Of a stretch of 64,000 bases of DNA, positions 36,451 through 44,875 are shown piece after piece (the first letter of the stretch is position 1; each line of letters opens with the position of its first letter). Below the pieces are notes generated by a model. The model saw only the letters and a program-made list of their open reading frames with translations, did not search any database and was not told the DNA's origin. The DNA lies in NCBI GenBank assembly GCA_963820075.1, contig CAWFYS010000006.1, positions 682,001-746,000 on the forward strand, written 5' to 3'. The translations under genes and the position numbers were made by a program. Source of the stretch: Kumtagia sp963820075. GTDB lineage: Bacteria; Pseudomonadota; Alphaproteobacteria; Rhizobiales; Rhizobiaceae.

Positions 36451-37421
36451 ACAAAAGGGATCGTCTCTACCGGCTGTCCCTTGTCCTCCGGAAGGCCAAT
36501 TACTGGCTGACCGCGCAGGTAGCGCTTGCCATCATGCGGGTGCTGCGGCTTTTGCCGGCCGACAAGGCGATCAACTTCGCCGACCGCGCCGCGCGGCGGA
36601 TCGGCCCGCTGGTGGGGCGCCATCGCGTGGCGATTGACAATCTCCGCAAGGCCTACCCCGAAAAGAGCGAAGCGGAAATCCGCGCCATCGCCGTCGAGAT
36701 GTGGGGCAACATGGCGCGGCTCGCCGCCGAATATGTCTTTCTCGACGGCCTGTTCGACTACGACCACTATGGCGACATCAGCGGGCGCATCGAGGTCGAG
36801 GGCGTCCCGCATTTCATCACGATCGCCAATGAGGACCGGCCACACATCCTGTTTACCGGCCATCTCGGCAATTTCGAACTGCTGCCGATTGCCGGCGCCA
36901 GCTACGGCATGAAGGTGACATCGCTCTTCCGGCCGCCGAACAACCCCTATATCGCCGATTACATCAACTCGACCCGCCGCTCGGCCATGGGCGACCTGAT
37001 CGCGTCGCGCACCGGCGTCTCCTTCACGCTGGCGCGCATCCTCGACAATAACGGCACGATCGGCATGCTGGTCGACCAGAAATTCGCCAACGGATTGCCG
37101 ACCGTTTTTTTCGGCCGGCCCTGCGAGACCAATCCGCTGCTGCCGAAGCTCGCGCGGCAATATGAATGCGATGTCTACCCGGCCCGCTGCATCCGCCTGC
37201 CCGACAATCGCTTCCGCCTCGTGATTGAGCCGAAGCTCGACCTGCCGCGGCTCGACAATGGCCGCGTCGACATCAACGCCACCGCGCAGCTTCTCAACGA
37301 CGTGGTCGAGCGCTGGGTGCGCGAAGACCCCGGACAGTGGATGTGGTTCCACAAACGCTGGAAGCTGACGCCGCCCAACCGGCGGAAGAATCGCGGCAAA
37401 GCTGCCAGCGCCGGTTCGTAA
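36447..37421 (+). CDS. lpxXL: Lipid A very-long-chain acyltransferase LpxXL
   Basis: A 324-aa inner-membrane acyltransferase of the LpxL/HtrB family, adding the 27-hydroxyoctacosanoate from AcpXL to lipid A. The HX4E catalytic motif is HLGNFE, near residue 139. An N-terminal amphipathic/membrane helix (residues 20-38) and the MLVDQKFANGLPTVFFG loop are family features; WMWFHKRWK near the end is typical. ATG 36447 overlaps the previous stop (ATGA). It ends 59 bp from the convergent soeC. Confidence 0.92.
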   Translation: MNKRDRLYRLSLVLRKANYWLTAQVALAIMRVLRLLPADKAINFADRAARRIGPLVGRHRVAIDNLRKAYPEKSEAEIRAIAVEMWGNMARLAAEYVFLDGLFDYDHYGDISGRIEVEGVPHFITIANEDRPHILFTGHLGNFELLPIAGASYGMKVTSLFRPPNNPYIADYINSTRRSAMGDLIASRTGVSFTLARILDNNGTIGMLVDQKFANGLPTVFFGRPCETNPLLPKLARQYECDVYPARCIRLPDNRFRLVIEPKLDLPRLDNGRVDINATAQLLNDVVERWVREDPGQWMWFHKRWKLTPPNRRKNRGKAASAGS

Positions 37422-37480
37422 CCGCGCGGGGCGCGCAATCGAGCGCTTCGATATGGCGCCGGACAATAGCGGCGGCAGCT

Positions 37481-38401
37481 TCAATAATAGGCGGTGACGG
37501 CATGCCGCGCCTCCGCGAAGAACAGCCAGCGCTCCACAAACATGCCGATACCGTGCGAAACGGCCGCACACAGAATGAGGATAATCGCCAGGGCCGGTAT
37601 GAGCGTGTTGAACGCGATTGCGGCGAGGAGAAACATCACCGGCAGCGCCGCGCCGCATGCGAAAGAAATGCGCGCGAGCTTCCCGGCATGCTTGCGGGCG
37701 ATCTTGAAGCCCATTTCGCGCGTCAGATAGTTGTCGTTCATATGGGGACGCTCGAACAGGCGCACCCGCCCGATCGCTCCCAGACCGGTCGCGGTTTCAG
37801 GCGTTGACAATGGCCGCAGCGACAGCATGCGCCGCCGCCACACGATCTTGACTGACCATGCGGCAAGGGTTGCGGCGATTGCCGCCAGCGACAGCGCCAA
37901 TGTCTGCCCGCCGCCCGCCGCGCCGGCAAGACTCGCCAGCGTCAGTCCGCCCGACAGCGAAAACAGCAGAAAGCAGAGCGGCGTCAGCGGGGTGTGCCAG
38001 GCCTGCACGGATTTCAGCGAGGCATAGATCATCCCCGTGCACAACACCGTGACGCCGGCTCCAAGCATACCGAGCAGGCCGGGTATGGGCAGATAGCGGC
38101 TCCCGATCACCGCCGCCCAGGCCGACCAGAGCAGCGGAACGAATGTCAGCAAGGCCATCACGCCCTCGCGCGAAAGCCAGCTCGACCGCCATTGCGACAG
38201 CGCCCGCCAGGCGCGCCGCGGGTTGCCGAGATGCAGCGTCGAAGACACAAGCCCGATGCCGATCGCCGCCAGCGCGACGAAATGCGCGAGTTTCGTGGCG
38301 ATGGCGGAGGGGTCGAGCAGGCCTAGTCCGAGCACGGCCGCGAGGCCGTAGCCGAGGCCCGACAGTGTGGTGAAGACGACGATGGAGAGGGCGGGGTGCA
38401 T
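37481..38401 (-). CDS. soeC: SoeC/DmsC-type membrane anchor subunit
   Basis: A 306-aa polytopic membrane anchor of the DmsC family with about eight hydrophobic helices, including FTTLSGLGYGLAAVLGLG and ALAAIGIGLVSSTLHLGNP. It should bind quinone and tie the SoeAB dimer to the inner membrane. The ATG (38399-38401) overlaps by one base the TGA of the repeat-derived frame at 38401-38799 (TGATG). SoeABC complexes oxidise sulfite to sulfate on the cytoplasmic side; DMSO reductase-type activity is the alternative. Confidence 0.8.
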   Translation of the reverse strand: MHPALSIVVFTTLSGLGYGLAAVLGLGLLDPSAIATKLAHFVALAAIGIGLVSSTLHLGNPRRAWRALSQWRSSWLSREGVMALLTFVPLLWSAWAAVIGSRYLPIPGLLGMLGAGVTVLCTGMIYASLKSVQAWHTPLTPLCFLLFSLSGGLTLASLAGAAGGGQTLALSLAAIAATLAAWSVKIVWRRRMLSLRPLSTPETATGLGAIGRVRLFERPHMNDNYLTREMGFKIARKHAGKLARISFACGAALPVMFLLAAIAFNTLIPALAIILILCAAVSHGIGMFVERWLFFAEARHAVTAYY

Positions 38402-38799
38402 CAGGCGGTCCGACCGCCCGTCGACTGTCGCAGTCGTTGAGGTCGGCGCTCTACATTGCCCCTCTCTGTCCTGCCGGCCATCTCCCCCACAGGTGGGTGT
38501 TTGGACCGGAGACATCGCGAACAGGTGTGCGAAGACATCGCGAACAGTGGGGAGATTGGCAGCTTCCGCGTAGCCGCCTCTTCGGCAACGCTGGCGATGG
38601 GCGAAAGCAGTCGGGACAGCCAATCTCCCCCCTTGTGGGGGAGATGTCCGGCAGGACAGAGAGGGGCAACATAGAGCACCTGGGCCGACGATTCAGCATC
38701 GGACGACTGCAGCAACTGGTTGATGTGAAACACCTGTCTCAACGGTTCAACGTGGGGCGCCTGGGACAACCGTTCCGCCGACAAGCGAGATCCTCTCAA
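38401..38799 (-). CDS. Repeat-derived open frame bridging soeB and soeC
   Basis: A 132-codon frame filling the whole soeB-soeC gap. It begins at a TTG that overlaps the soeB TGA (TTGA, 38796-38799) and ends with a TGA that overlaps the soeC ATG (TGATG). Its first part is made of degenerate 9-residue units (LSQAPHVEP, LRQVFHINQ, LLQSSDAES, SAQVLYVAP), its rest of the inverted repeat at 38456-38669. There is no known domain. I do not think it encodes a selected protein, but keeping it open would let ribosomes pass from soeB to soeC. Confidence 0.4.
   Translation of the reverse strand: MRGSRLSAERLSQAPHVEPLRQVFHINQLLQSSDAESSAQVLYVAPLCPAGHLPHKGGDWLSRLLSPIASVAEEAATRKLPISPLFAMSSHTCSRCLRSKHPPVGEMAGRTERGNVERRPQRLRQSTGGRTA
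38456..38669. repeat. Palindromic element with 36-bp arms inside the soe operon
   Basis: Arms at 38456-38491 and 38634-38669 (outer end TTGCCCCTCTCTGTCCTGCC, inner end CTCCCCCACA) are reverse complements with one mismatch. Between them, GACATCGCGAACAG occurs twice in direct repeat (38511-38524 and 38534-38547). It belongs to the REP-like repeats seen between genes in this genome but here lies within an operon. Confidence 0.8.
38662..38769 (-). repeat. Four degenerate 27-bp tandem units
   Basis: Read on the minus strand from 38769, four 27-bp units follow one another, each with CAG at bases 7-9 and a similar pattern thereafter (TTGTCCCAGGCG, TTGAGACAGGTG, TTGCTGCAGTCG, TCGGCCCAGGTG). A fifth related unit appears in the other orientation just outside the left arm of the palindrome (near 38435-38461). 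The 27-bp length keeps the reading frame. Confidence 0.6.
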
Positions 38800-39560
38800 A
38801 TCCGGTCCAGCATGCCGTCGAGCCAGCCGAAAAAGCCGGATATGCCCTCCGATTCTTCCGCCCGCAAGGCGCCCGCGCTCGCCGCCAGCGGCTTCCGGGG
38901 GCGCGGCGGCAGGTATTTGTTCACCGGCCGCGTGCCCTGCTCCGGCATCAGGTCCATACCGCCGCGCTCGGCCACCATTACCGACACCGCCGACGTAGGA
39001 TCGGCAAGGTCGCCGTAGTGGCGAGCGTTCGCCGGGCAGGTGCGCACGCAGGACGGCACGCGATCGACCTCGCGAAGCGTCTCGTTATAGATACGGTCGA
39101 TGCACAGCGTGCACTTTTTCATGACGCCGGCCGCCAGGTCCATTTCGCGCGCGCCATAGGGGCAAGCCCAGGCGCAAAGCCCGCAGCCGATGCATTTGTC
39201 CTCATCGACCAGCACGATGCCATCCTCGCCGCGCTTGTAGGAGGCGCCGGTCGGACAGACGGTCACGCAGGGCGCGTCGTCACAGTGGAGGCAGGATTTC
39301 GGGAAATGCACGATGCGCGCCTCACCCGCCTCGCCGATCACCTCGCCGCCTTCCGGCACGACCTCAAAAGTGTGGATGCGATTGAGGAAAGTGCCCGAGA
39401 CGGTCGGGCCATAGGGATCCTGATCCGAGAGCGCCGCCCCGTAGCCCCCGGTGTTCCATTCCTTGCAGGAGATCACGCAGGCATGGCAGCCGACACAGAC
39501 ATCGAGGTCGATGACGAGCCCCAGCTTCCTGCCGCTGCTTGTCGCCGGCAGCATCGTCAT
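38796..39560 (-). CDS. soeB: SoeB/DmsB-type iron-sulfur subunit
   Basis: A 254-aa ferredoxin-like subunit with four cysteine clusters: CVGCHACVISC (residues about 22-32), CLHCDDAPCVTVC, CIGCGLCAWAC and CTLCIDR...CVRTC, enough for four Fe-S centres that carry electrons from the molybdopterin subunit to the membrane anchor. No twin-arginine signal is present, so it is cytoplasmic. The ATG at 39558-39560 overlaps the soeA stop (ATGA); a GTG at 39569 is an alternative. The family resembles SoeB, PsrB and DmsB. Confidence 0.85.
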   Translation of the reverse strand: MTMLPATSSGRKLGLVIDLDVCVGCHACVISCKEWNTGGYGAALSDQDPYGPTVSGTFLNRIHTFEVVPEGGEVIGEAGEARIVHFPKSCLHCDDAPCVTVCPTGASYKRGEDGIVLVDEDKCIGCGLCAWACPYGAREMDLAAGVMKKCTLCIDRIYNETLREVDRVPSCVRTCPANARHYGDLADPTSAVSVMVAERGGMDLMPEQGTRPVNKYLPPRPRKPLAASAGALRAEESEGISGFFGWLDGMLDRI

Positions 39561-42400
39561 CGCGACCACTCCTGGCCATAGCGCAACTCGGCGGGCAATG
39601 GATCGCGCAGAGCCTTGACCGGCGGGAAATGCGGTGCGCTGACCTCCGCCGGCGCGGCCCTCTCGATGCGGACACGCAGATCGTACCAGGCGGCCTGACC
39701 TGTGATCGGGTCGGAATTCGACCAGCGCAGGCCGTCGCGCTTCGGCGGCAGCAACTCATTGATCAGATGGTTCAGCAAGAACCCCTTCGTCGCCTCCGGC
39801 GACTTCGGATCGAGCGCCCAGGCGCCGCCGCGCTTGCCGATCGCGTTCCAGGTCCAGAGCGTGCTGGAATTCACGGCTTCCATTCGCGCCACCTCCACCT
39901 TGATGCGGCCGTGGTTCGAGATGACCCAGACCCAATCGCCATCGTGCAGACCGTGCTGGTCGCATATCGGACCCGGCACATAGAGCGGGTTGCGCGTATG
40001 GATCTGGCGCAGCCACACGTTCATGGAGCCCCAGGAATGGTACATGGCCGCAGGCCGCTGGGTGATCGCGTGATAGGGGAACTCCTCCCGGTCGATCGCT
40101 GCTTCTTCCAGCGGCCGGTACCAGATCGGCAGGGGATCGAAGGTTTCCAGTATGCGCGCGCGGTGCGTTTCGGGGGCGATCGGCTCGCGCAGGCCTTCCG
40201 CCGACAAGCGGAACTTCTGCAGGGATTCCTGGTAGAGCTGGAACGTCACCGGCTGCGGCTGGTCGAAGAAGCCCATGCGCACGGCGAAGTCCTGATACGC
40301 GCTGTTGGCGTGCTTGAAGAACTGCGCTTCCAGCGGAATATGCGCCGAGAAGAACGAACCATTGTCGATATAGCGCTTGAGCTGGTCAGGATTGCTGGCG
40401 CCGCGCCCGGTCCGGTCGCCATCGCGGCCGCGAAATCCGGCCAGTGGTCCGATGCCCGGACGCCTTTCATGGCGGACAATATAGTCGGCATAGTCCTGAT
40501 AGATCGGCTTGCCGCGGCTGTCGACGAAGGCCGGCAGTTTCAGCCGCGCGCCGAGGTCGAGCAGTACCGTCTGGAAGCCGCGAACGTCGCGGTCGGGCTC
40601 CACCACCGGCCAGCGGATCGCATCCTGCACGGCGTCAGGCTCGGAAATCGGCCGGTCGAGCATGGAGATGCAGTCGTGGCGCTCCAGATAGGTGGTGTCG
40701 GGCAGCACGAGGTCGGCATAGGCGACCATCTCGGAGGAATAGGCGTCGGAGTAGATGATTTTCGGGATTCGGTACTCGCCTGTGGCGTCGTCCTTGTCCT
40801 CCAGCATCCTGATGACGCCCGCCGTATTCATCGACGAGTTCCAGGCCATATTGGCCATGTAGAGGAAGAGCACGTCCACCGGATAGGGATCGCCGGCATG
40901 CGCATTGGCGATCACCATATGCATCAGCCCGTGGACCGAGAATGGCGCGTCCCAGGAGAAGGCCTTGTCGATACGGGTCGGCCTGCCCTCCTTGTCGATC
41001 AGCATATCCTCCGGCCCGCGCGGGAAGCCGAGATGCGGGCCCGACAGCGGCTTGTTGGAGCCGAAATGCTCGGCCCTGCCGTGCGGCGTCGGATGGGCCT
41101 CGACCGGCTTCGGATATGGCGGCTCGAAGCGGAAGCCGCCGGGACAGTCGACCGCGCCGATCAGCACCTGCAGCAGATGCAGCGCCCGCGCCGTCTGGAA
41201 GCCGTTGGAATGGGCGGAAATCCCGCGCATGGCATGGAACGACACCGGGCGGCCCACGAACCCCTCGTGCCGCGTCCCGTGTATGTCCGTCCACGGCTGG
41301 TCGAGGAAAATCGCCTCATCAAAGGCGACGCGCGCGATCTCGGCGGCAAGACCGCGGATCACCTCGGCTGAAACGCCGGTCTCCTCGGCGACGGCTTCCG
41401 GGCCGTATTCTTGATCGAGGTATTTTTCGGCAAGCAGTTGAAACGCCGGCACGGCGTTGTGGCCGTCGGCAAGCTGAACGCGCCCCGAAAGGGCGGCACG
41501 CGCGCCCTGGGTGCCGAGAAGCACCACGCGCTCCGTGACGCTCTCGAAGACGAGTGGCTTTCCCTCGCCGTCGCGGGCAAACAGCCCGTGTTCCGCCGTC
41601 CCCGGCGCGTCGATCACCAGCCATGTCGCGTTGGTGTAGCGGACGATGTAGTCGACATCGATTTTCCGCGCCTTCAGCAATTCGTGGATCACTGCCAGGA
41701 TGAGCAATCCATCGGTGCCGGGCCTGATGCCGATCCAATTGTCGGCGATCGCCGAATAGCCGGTCCGCACCGGGTTGACCGAGACGAAGCGGGCGCCGTT
41801 CTTCTTGAGCTTCGAAAGGCCGATCTTGATCGGATTGGAATCGTGATCCTCCGCTACGCCGAACAGCACGAAAAGCTTCGTACGGTCCCAGTCGGGCGCC
41901 CCGAATTCCCAGAACGCGCCGCCGATGGTCATGATCCCGGCGGCCGCCATATTGACCGAGCAGAAACCGCCATGCGCCGCATAGTTCGGCGTGCCGAATT
42001 GCTGCGCCCAGAAACCGGTGAGCGATTGCGACTGGTCCCGCCCGGTGAAGAAGGCGAGTTTCCTCGGGTCGCGGGCGCGGACCTCGCCCAGCCAGTTCGT
42101 CGCGATCCCGAGCGCCTCCTCCCAGGAAATCTCCTCGAACTCGCCGGAGCCCCTTGGCCCCACCCGCTTCAGCGGCGCGCGTAGTCGCGCCGGCGCATAG
42201 TGCTGCATGATCCCGGCCGAGCCCTTGGCGCACAAGACGCCACGGTTCACCGGATGGTCGCGGTTGCCCTCGATGTAGCGGATCTTGCCGTCCTTGATGT
42301 GCACGTCGATGCCGCAGCGGCAGGCGCACATGTAACAGGTGGTCTTGCGTACCTCGTCGCCGACGGGCTCCGAAAGTGCGAGCTTTGGGCTAGCCGGCAT
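39557..42400 (-). CDS. soeA: SoeA-like molybdopterin oxidoreductase, probable sulfite dehydrogenase subunit
   Basis: A 947-aa catalytic subunit of the DMSO reductase family. The N-terminal [4Fe-4S] site is CYMCACRCGIDVHI...GVLCAKG (about residues 20-65), then Mo-bis-MGD domains and a C-terminal molydopterin-binding domain with GDWVWVISNHGRIKV. No Tat signal peptide is seen, which with the soeB and DmsC-type soeC partners fits cytoplasm-facing SoeABC sulfite dehydrogenase; thiosulfate, polysulfide or DMSO reductases are relatives. The ATG at 42398-42400 has GGAGGG upstream. The first gene of soeABC. Confidence 0.82.
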   Translation of the reverse strand: MPASPKLALSEPVGDEVRKTTCYMCACRCGIDVHIKDGKIRYIEGNRDHPVNRGVLCAKGSAGIMQHYAPARLRAPLKRVGPRGSGEFEEISWEEALGIATNWLGEVRARDPRKLAFFTGRDQSQSLTGFWAQQFGTPNYAAHGGFCSVNMAAAGIMTIGGAFWEFGAPDWDRTKLFVLFGVAEDHDSNPIKIGLSKLKKNGARFVSVNPVRTGYSAIADNWIGIRPGTDGLLILAVIHELLKARKIDVDYIVRYTNATWLVIDAPGTAEHGLFARDGEGKPLVFESVTERVVLLGTQGARAALSGRVQLADGHNAVPAFQLLAEKYLDQEYGPEAVAEETGVSAEVIRGLAAEIARVAFDEAIFLDQPWTDIHGTRHEGFVGRPVSFHAMRGISAHSNGFQTARALHLLQVLIGAVDCPGGFRFEPPYPKPVEAHPTPHGRAEHFGSNKPLSGPHLGFPRGPEDMLIDKEGRPTRIDKAFSWDAPFSVHGLMHMVIANAHAGDPYPVDVLFLYMANMAWNSSMNTAGVIRMLEDKDDATGEYRIPKIIYSDAYSSEMVAYADLVLPDTTYLERHDCISMLDRPISEPDAVQDAIRWPVVEPDRDVRGFQTVLLDLGARLKLPAFVDSRGKPIYQDYADYIVRHERRPGIGPLAGFRGRDGDRTGRGASNPDQLKRYIDNGSFFSAHIPLEAQFFKHANSAYQDFAVRMGFFDQPQPVTFQLYQESLQKFRLSAEGLREPIAPETHRARILETFDPLPIWYRPLEEAAIDREEFPYHAITQRPAAMYHSWGSMNVWLRQIHTRNPLYVPGPICDQHGLHDGDWVWVISNHGRIKVEVARMEAVNSSTLWTWNAIGKRGGAWALDPKSPEATKGFLLNHLINELLPPKRDGLRWSNSDPITGQAAWYDLRVRIERAAPAEVSAPHFPPVKALRDPLPAELRYGQEWSR

Positions 42401-42599
42401 TCTCGCCCTCCGTTCGGCCCCGGATGAATTGGACAAGGCCCCGCAGACTTGTCTACCGGTCGCCCGGATAGAAGAAAATGCCCGAAAGCATCGGCTCAAG
42501 GCAAAATTTGCATGGAGCTACGGCAAAATCGCGCAAAGCTGCCGCGGCCGGCTGTGCGGCGCACGCAATTATCTCAGAAAAGGCGAGAGAACGAGCGCC

Positions 42600-43031
42600 T
42601 CAGTTCGTCACGATGATGCGCGTATTGCCCGGCCCGAACTCCCGCACCAGCGAATAGAAATGTTTCGCATTGGCCGTGTCCAGCCGCACGCAGCCATGCG
42701 AGGCCGGCCGGCCAAGACGGCGCACCGCGTTGGTTCCGTGAATGGCGTAGCCGCCATGGTAGAAGACCGAATAGGGCATCGGAGAATTGTCGTATTTCCG
42801 CGAATACCACATTCTGTGTATGCGCGTCGGCCGCCAGGTGCCGCTCGGCGTAATGTATCCCTTGCGTGCCGTCGAGACCTTCCAGACGTGAATGATCTTG
42901 CCGTATTTGCTGACGGTCATCGTCTGATTGGCGACGTCCACCCGCGCGACCAGGCTTGCCGCCAGACCATGACCGACGCCGCCTACAAGAAGACCGAGGC
43001 ATGCGACGGCGACCAGTATGGGCTTTCTCAT
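42600..43031 (-). CDS. L,D-transpeptidase (YkuD domain)
   Basis: A 143-aa secreted L,D-transpeptidase with a signal peptide (residues 1-24). The YkuD domain has YAIHGTNAVRRLGRPASHGCVRL, holding H98, H112 and catalytic C114. Enzymes of this family form 3-3 cross-links in peptidoglycan or attach outer-membrane proteins to it, the latter being important in Hyphomicrobiales. The short length means a minimal catalytic domain without a binding module. ATG at 43029-43031. It is single, with a repeat-filled region upstream. Confidence 0.88.
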   Translation of the reverse strand: MRKPILVAVACLGLLVGGVGHGLAASLVARVDVANQTMTVSKYGKIIHVWKVSTARKGYITPSGTWRPTRIHRMWYSRKYDNSPMPYSVFYHGGYAIHGTNAVRRLGRPASHGCVRLDTANAKHFYSLVREFGPGNTRIIVTN

Positions 43032-43492
43032 TCAGTTCCCCCTGCTCCTCCGCGAGCCGCGGATTTCCCCGAGCCAGAAGCCTCGATCCTGCCAATAAGG
43101 CCTTAAAAAATTCACCTCCTTCAAGTTGCATATTCGATCAATTCTGCGCGAGCACGGAATGGCGAAATCCGCCGCCAATCTAGCCCGCATTTCTCACACT
43201 GGACATGGCCTGCGCCGATTCAAGAAGTCGACAGGGCAGGAGCCGCGCGCCGAGCGATGCGCGACATCGGGCAAGCGCGGCGACACACCCTGTCGGCTTC
43301 TTCAACCGGCCCATGGGGTTGCCTTTCGGCGGGCATCTGCGGCGTCGGGCGGCTCAACCGTATGTCTCTATACGCTTTTTTCCGCCCGACGCCGTATTTG
43401 CCGCGCCGAAAGAGCAACGCAGGACATGTCGAGTGTGAGAAATGCGGGCTTACCGCTTGCCAAGCGGCAGCCGCGCCTGCTGAAATCGGGCA
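43032..43492. other. 461-bp gene-free region dominated by a palindromic element
   Basis: No coding sequence is supported here. Between 43032 and 43180 I see only the likely promoter of the L,D-transpeptidase gene. From 43181 to 43452 the region is a nested inverted repeat, listed separately. The short rest leads to the M20 gene start at 43493, with no strong ribosome site. Confidence 0.6.
43181..43452. repeat. Nested inverted-repeat (MITE-like) element
   Basis: Outer arms: TAGCCCGCATTTCTCACAC at 43181-43199 and its reverse complement near 43433-43452, extending to GGACATG on both sides with few mismatches. Inner arms: 43217-43236 and 43288-43307 (CAAGAAG...GACAGGG type). A smaller hairpin (CGTATGTCTCTATACG) lies at about 43360. 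At 272 bp with well-matched termini and no ORF, it looks like a non-autonomous element; no transposase is present in the window. Confidence 0.65.
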
Positions 43493-44773
43493 ATGGAGAA
43501 TGGCCTGCACGATACGATCGCGGCCCGGCGCGACGATCTGGTTTGTCTCACCGCCGACCTGATCGGCTTTCCGACCGTCAATCCGCCGGGCGAGGCCTAC
43601 ACGCCCTGCGCCGAATATCTTGGCGAGCGCCTGCGCAAGCGCGGCTTCGACGTGAAATATGTGCGCGGCGAAGGCACGCCCGGCGATTGCGACCGCTACC
43701 CGCGCACCAATGTGGTAGCCCGCCGCGAGGGCCGCTCACCGGGTCCGACCGTGCATTTCAACGGCCATATCGATGTGGTCGAGCCCGGCCAGGGCTGGAC
43801 GGTCGATCCCTTCGCCGGCCTGGTGCGCGACGGCCGGGTCTATGGCCGCGGCGCCTGCGACATGAAGGGCGGCCTCGCCGCGGCAATCATCGCGGTCGAG
43901 ACTTACATCGATCGCCATCCCGACTTCCCCGGCGCGATCGAGATATCGGGCACGGTCGACGAGGAATCCGGCGGATTCGGCGGCGTCGCCTATCTCGCGC
44001 GCCAGGGCTGTTTCTCGAAGCCCCGCGTCGATCATGTCATCATCCCGGAGCCCTTGAACAAGGACCGCATATGCCTCGGCCACCGAGGCGTCTGGTGGGC
44101 CGAAATCGAGACCAGGGGCGAGATCGCGCATGGTTCCATGCCCTTCCTCGGCGACTGCGCGGTTCGCCACATGGGCGCCGTGCTTGCCGCCTTCGAGGCC
44201 GAACTCTTCCCGCTGCTCGACGCCAAACGTACCCGCATGCCGGTCGTGCCGGAAGGCGCCCGGCGCTCGACGCTGAATTTCAATTCCATTCATGGCGGCC
44301 AGACCGACGATTTCAAGCCCGGCCTGCCCTCCCCCAATGTGCCGGATTCCTGCCGCCTCACCATCGACCGCCGCTTCCTCATGGAAGAGGACCTCGGCGA
44401 CGTGAAGCACGAGGTCGTCGCGATCCTCGAACGGCTGCGGCGGGAACGCCCGAAATTCGACTACGCGATCCGCGACCTCATGGAGGTCGCACCGATCATG
44501 ACGGAGCGCGACGCGCCGGTGCCCGCAGCACTTGCGCAGGGCATCCGCGCCGTCTTCGACCGCGAGCCGGAATACGTCATCTCGCCCGGCACCTATGACC
44601 AGAAACACGTCAGCCGCATCGGCCATATCTACGACTGCGTGGCCTACGGCCCCGGCAACCTCGATCTCGCCCACCGGCCCGACGAATGGGTCGGCATCAC
44701 CGACATGCTGGAGTCGGCCGAAGTGATGGCGATCGGCCTCGACCTGCTCTTGCGCGGCGCGGCGCGCGGCTAA
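43493..44773 (+). CDS. M20-family deacylase/peptidase (ArgE/DapE type)
   Basis: A 426-aa zinc-dependent M20 hydrolase related to acetylornithine deacetylase and succinyl-diaminopimelate desuccinylase. Metal-binding motifs: FNGHIDVVEPG (His/Asp), GRGACDMKGG (bridging Asp), and TVDEESGG (general-base Glu). A dimerisation domain is inserted in the middle, and SPGTYDQKHVSRIG near the end supplies the last metal His. The substrate is an N-acyl amino acid or similar, unspecified. The TAA stop (44771-44773) is made by the first bases of the repeat that begins at 44770. Confidence 0.83.
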   Translation: MENGLHDTIAARRDDLVCLTADLIGFPTVNPPGEAYTPCAEYLGERLRKRGFDVKYVRGEGTPGDCDRYPRTNVVARREGRSPGPTVHFNGHIDVVEPGQGWTVDPFAGLVRDGRVYGRGACDMKGGLAAAIIAVETYIDRHPDFPGAIEISGTVDEESGGFGGVAYLARQGCFSKPRVDHVIIPEPLNKDRICLGHRGVWWAEIETRGEIAHGSMPFLGDCAVRHMGAVLAAFEAELFPLLDAKRTRMPVVPEGARRSTLNFNSIHGGQTDDFKPGLPSPNVPDSCRLTIDRRFLMEEDLGDVKHEVVAILERLRRERPKFDYAIRDLMEVAPIMTERDAPVPAALAQGIRAVFDREPEYVISPGTYDQKHVSRIGHIYDCVAYGPGNLDLAHRPDEWVGITDMLESAEVMAIGLDLLLRGAARG

Positions 44774-44875
44774 GCAGACTTGCGTGGCTTCGCCCACGCT
44801 CGCCTGCTCAGCCTCTTGTTTTGTCGCAGGTTTCTGTCGGAAAGCCGTGACACACTTTTCCGGGAACCTGCTTAG
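44770..44875 (+). repeat. CTAAGCAG palindromic element, copy 5 (reference copy)
   Basis: Complete 106-bp copy from CTAAGCAGACTTGCG to GGAACCTGCTTAG with perfect 8-bp inverted ends. It fills the entire space between two convergent genes and gives a TAA stop to each: bases 44771-44773 for the M20 deacylase, and 44872-44874 (TTA) for OsmC. Confidence 0.9.

Noticed and set aside
38662..38769. CRISPR-like tandem repeats
   Set aside because: Units are adjacent without spacers and too diverged; no cas genes are present.
39539..41371. 610-codon plus-strand frame opposite soeA
   Set aside because: Shadow of the soeA coding region with no recognisable domain.
43126..44598. 490-codon plus-strand frame overlapping the M20 gene
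   Set aside because: It runs through the palindromic element and then reads the M20 gene out of frame; the frame at 43493 gives the real enzyme.
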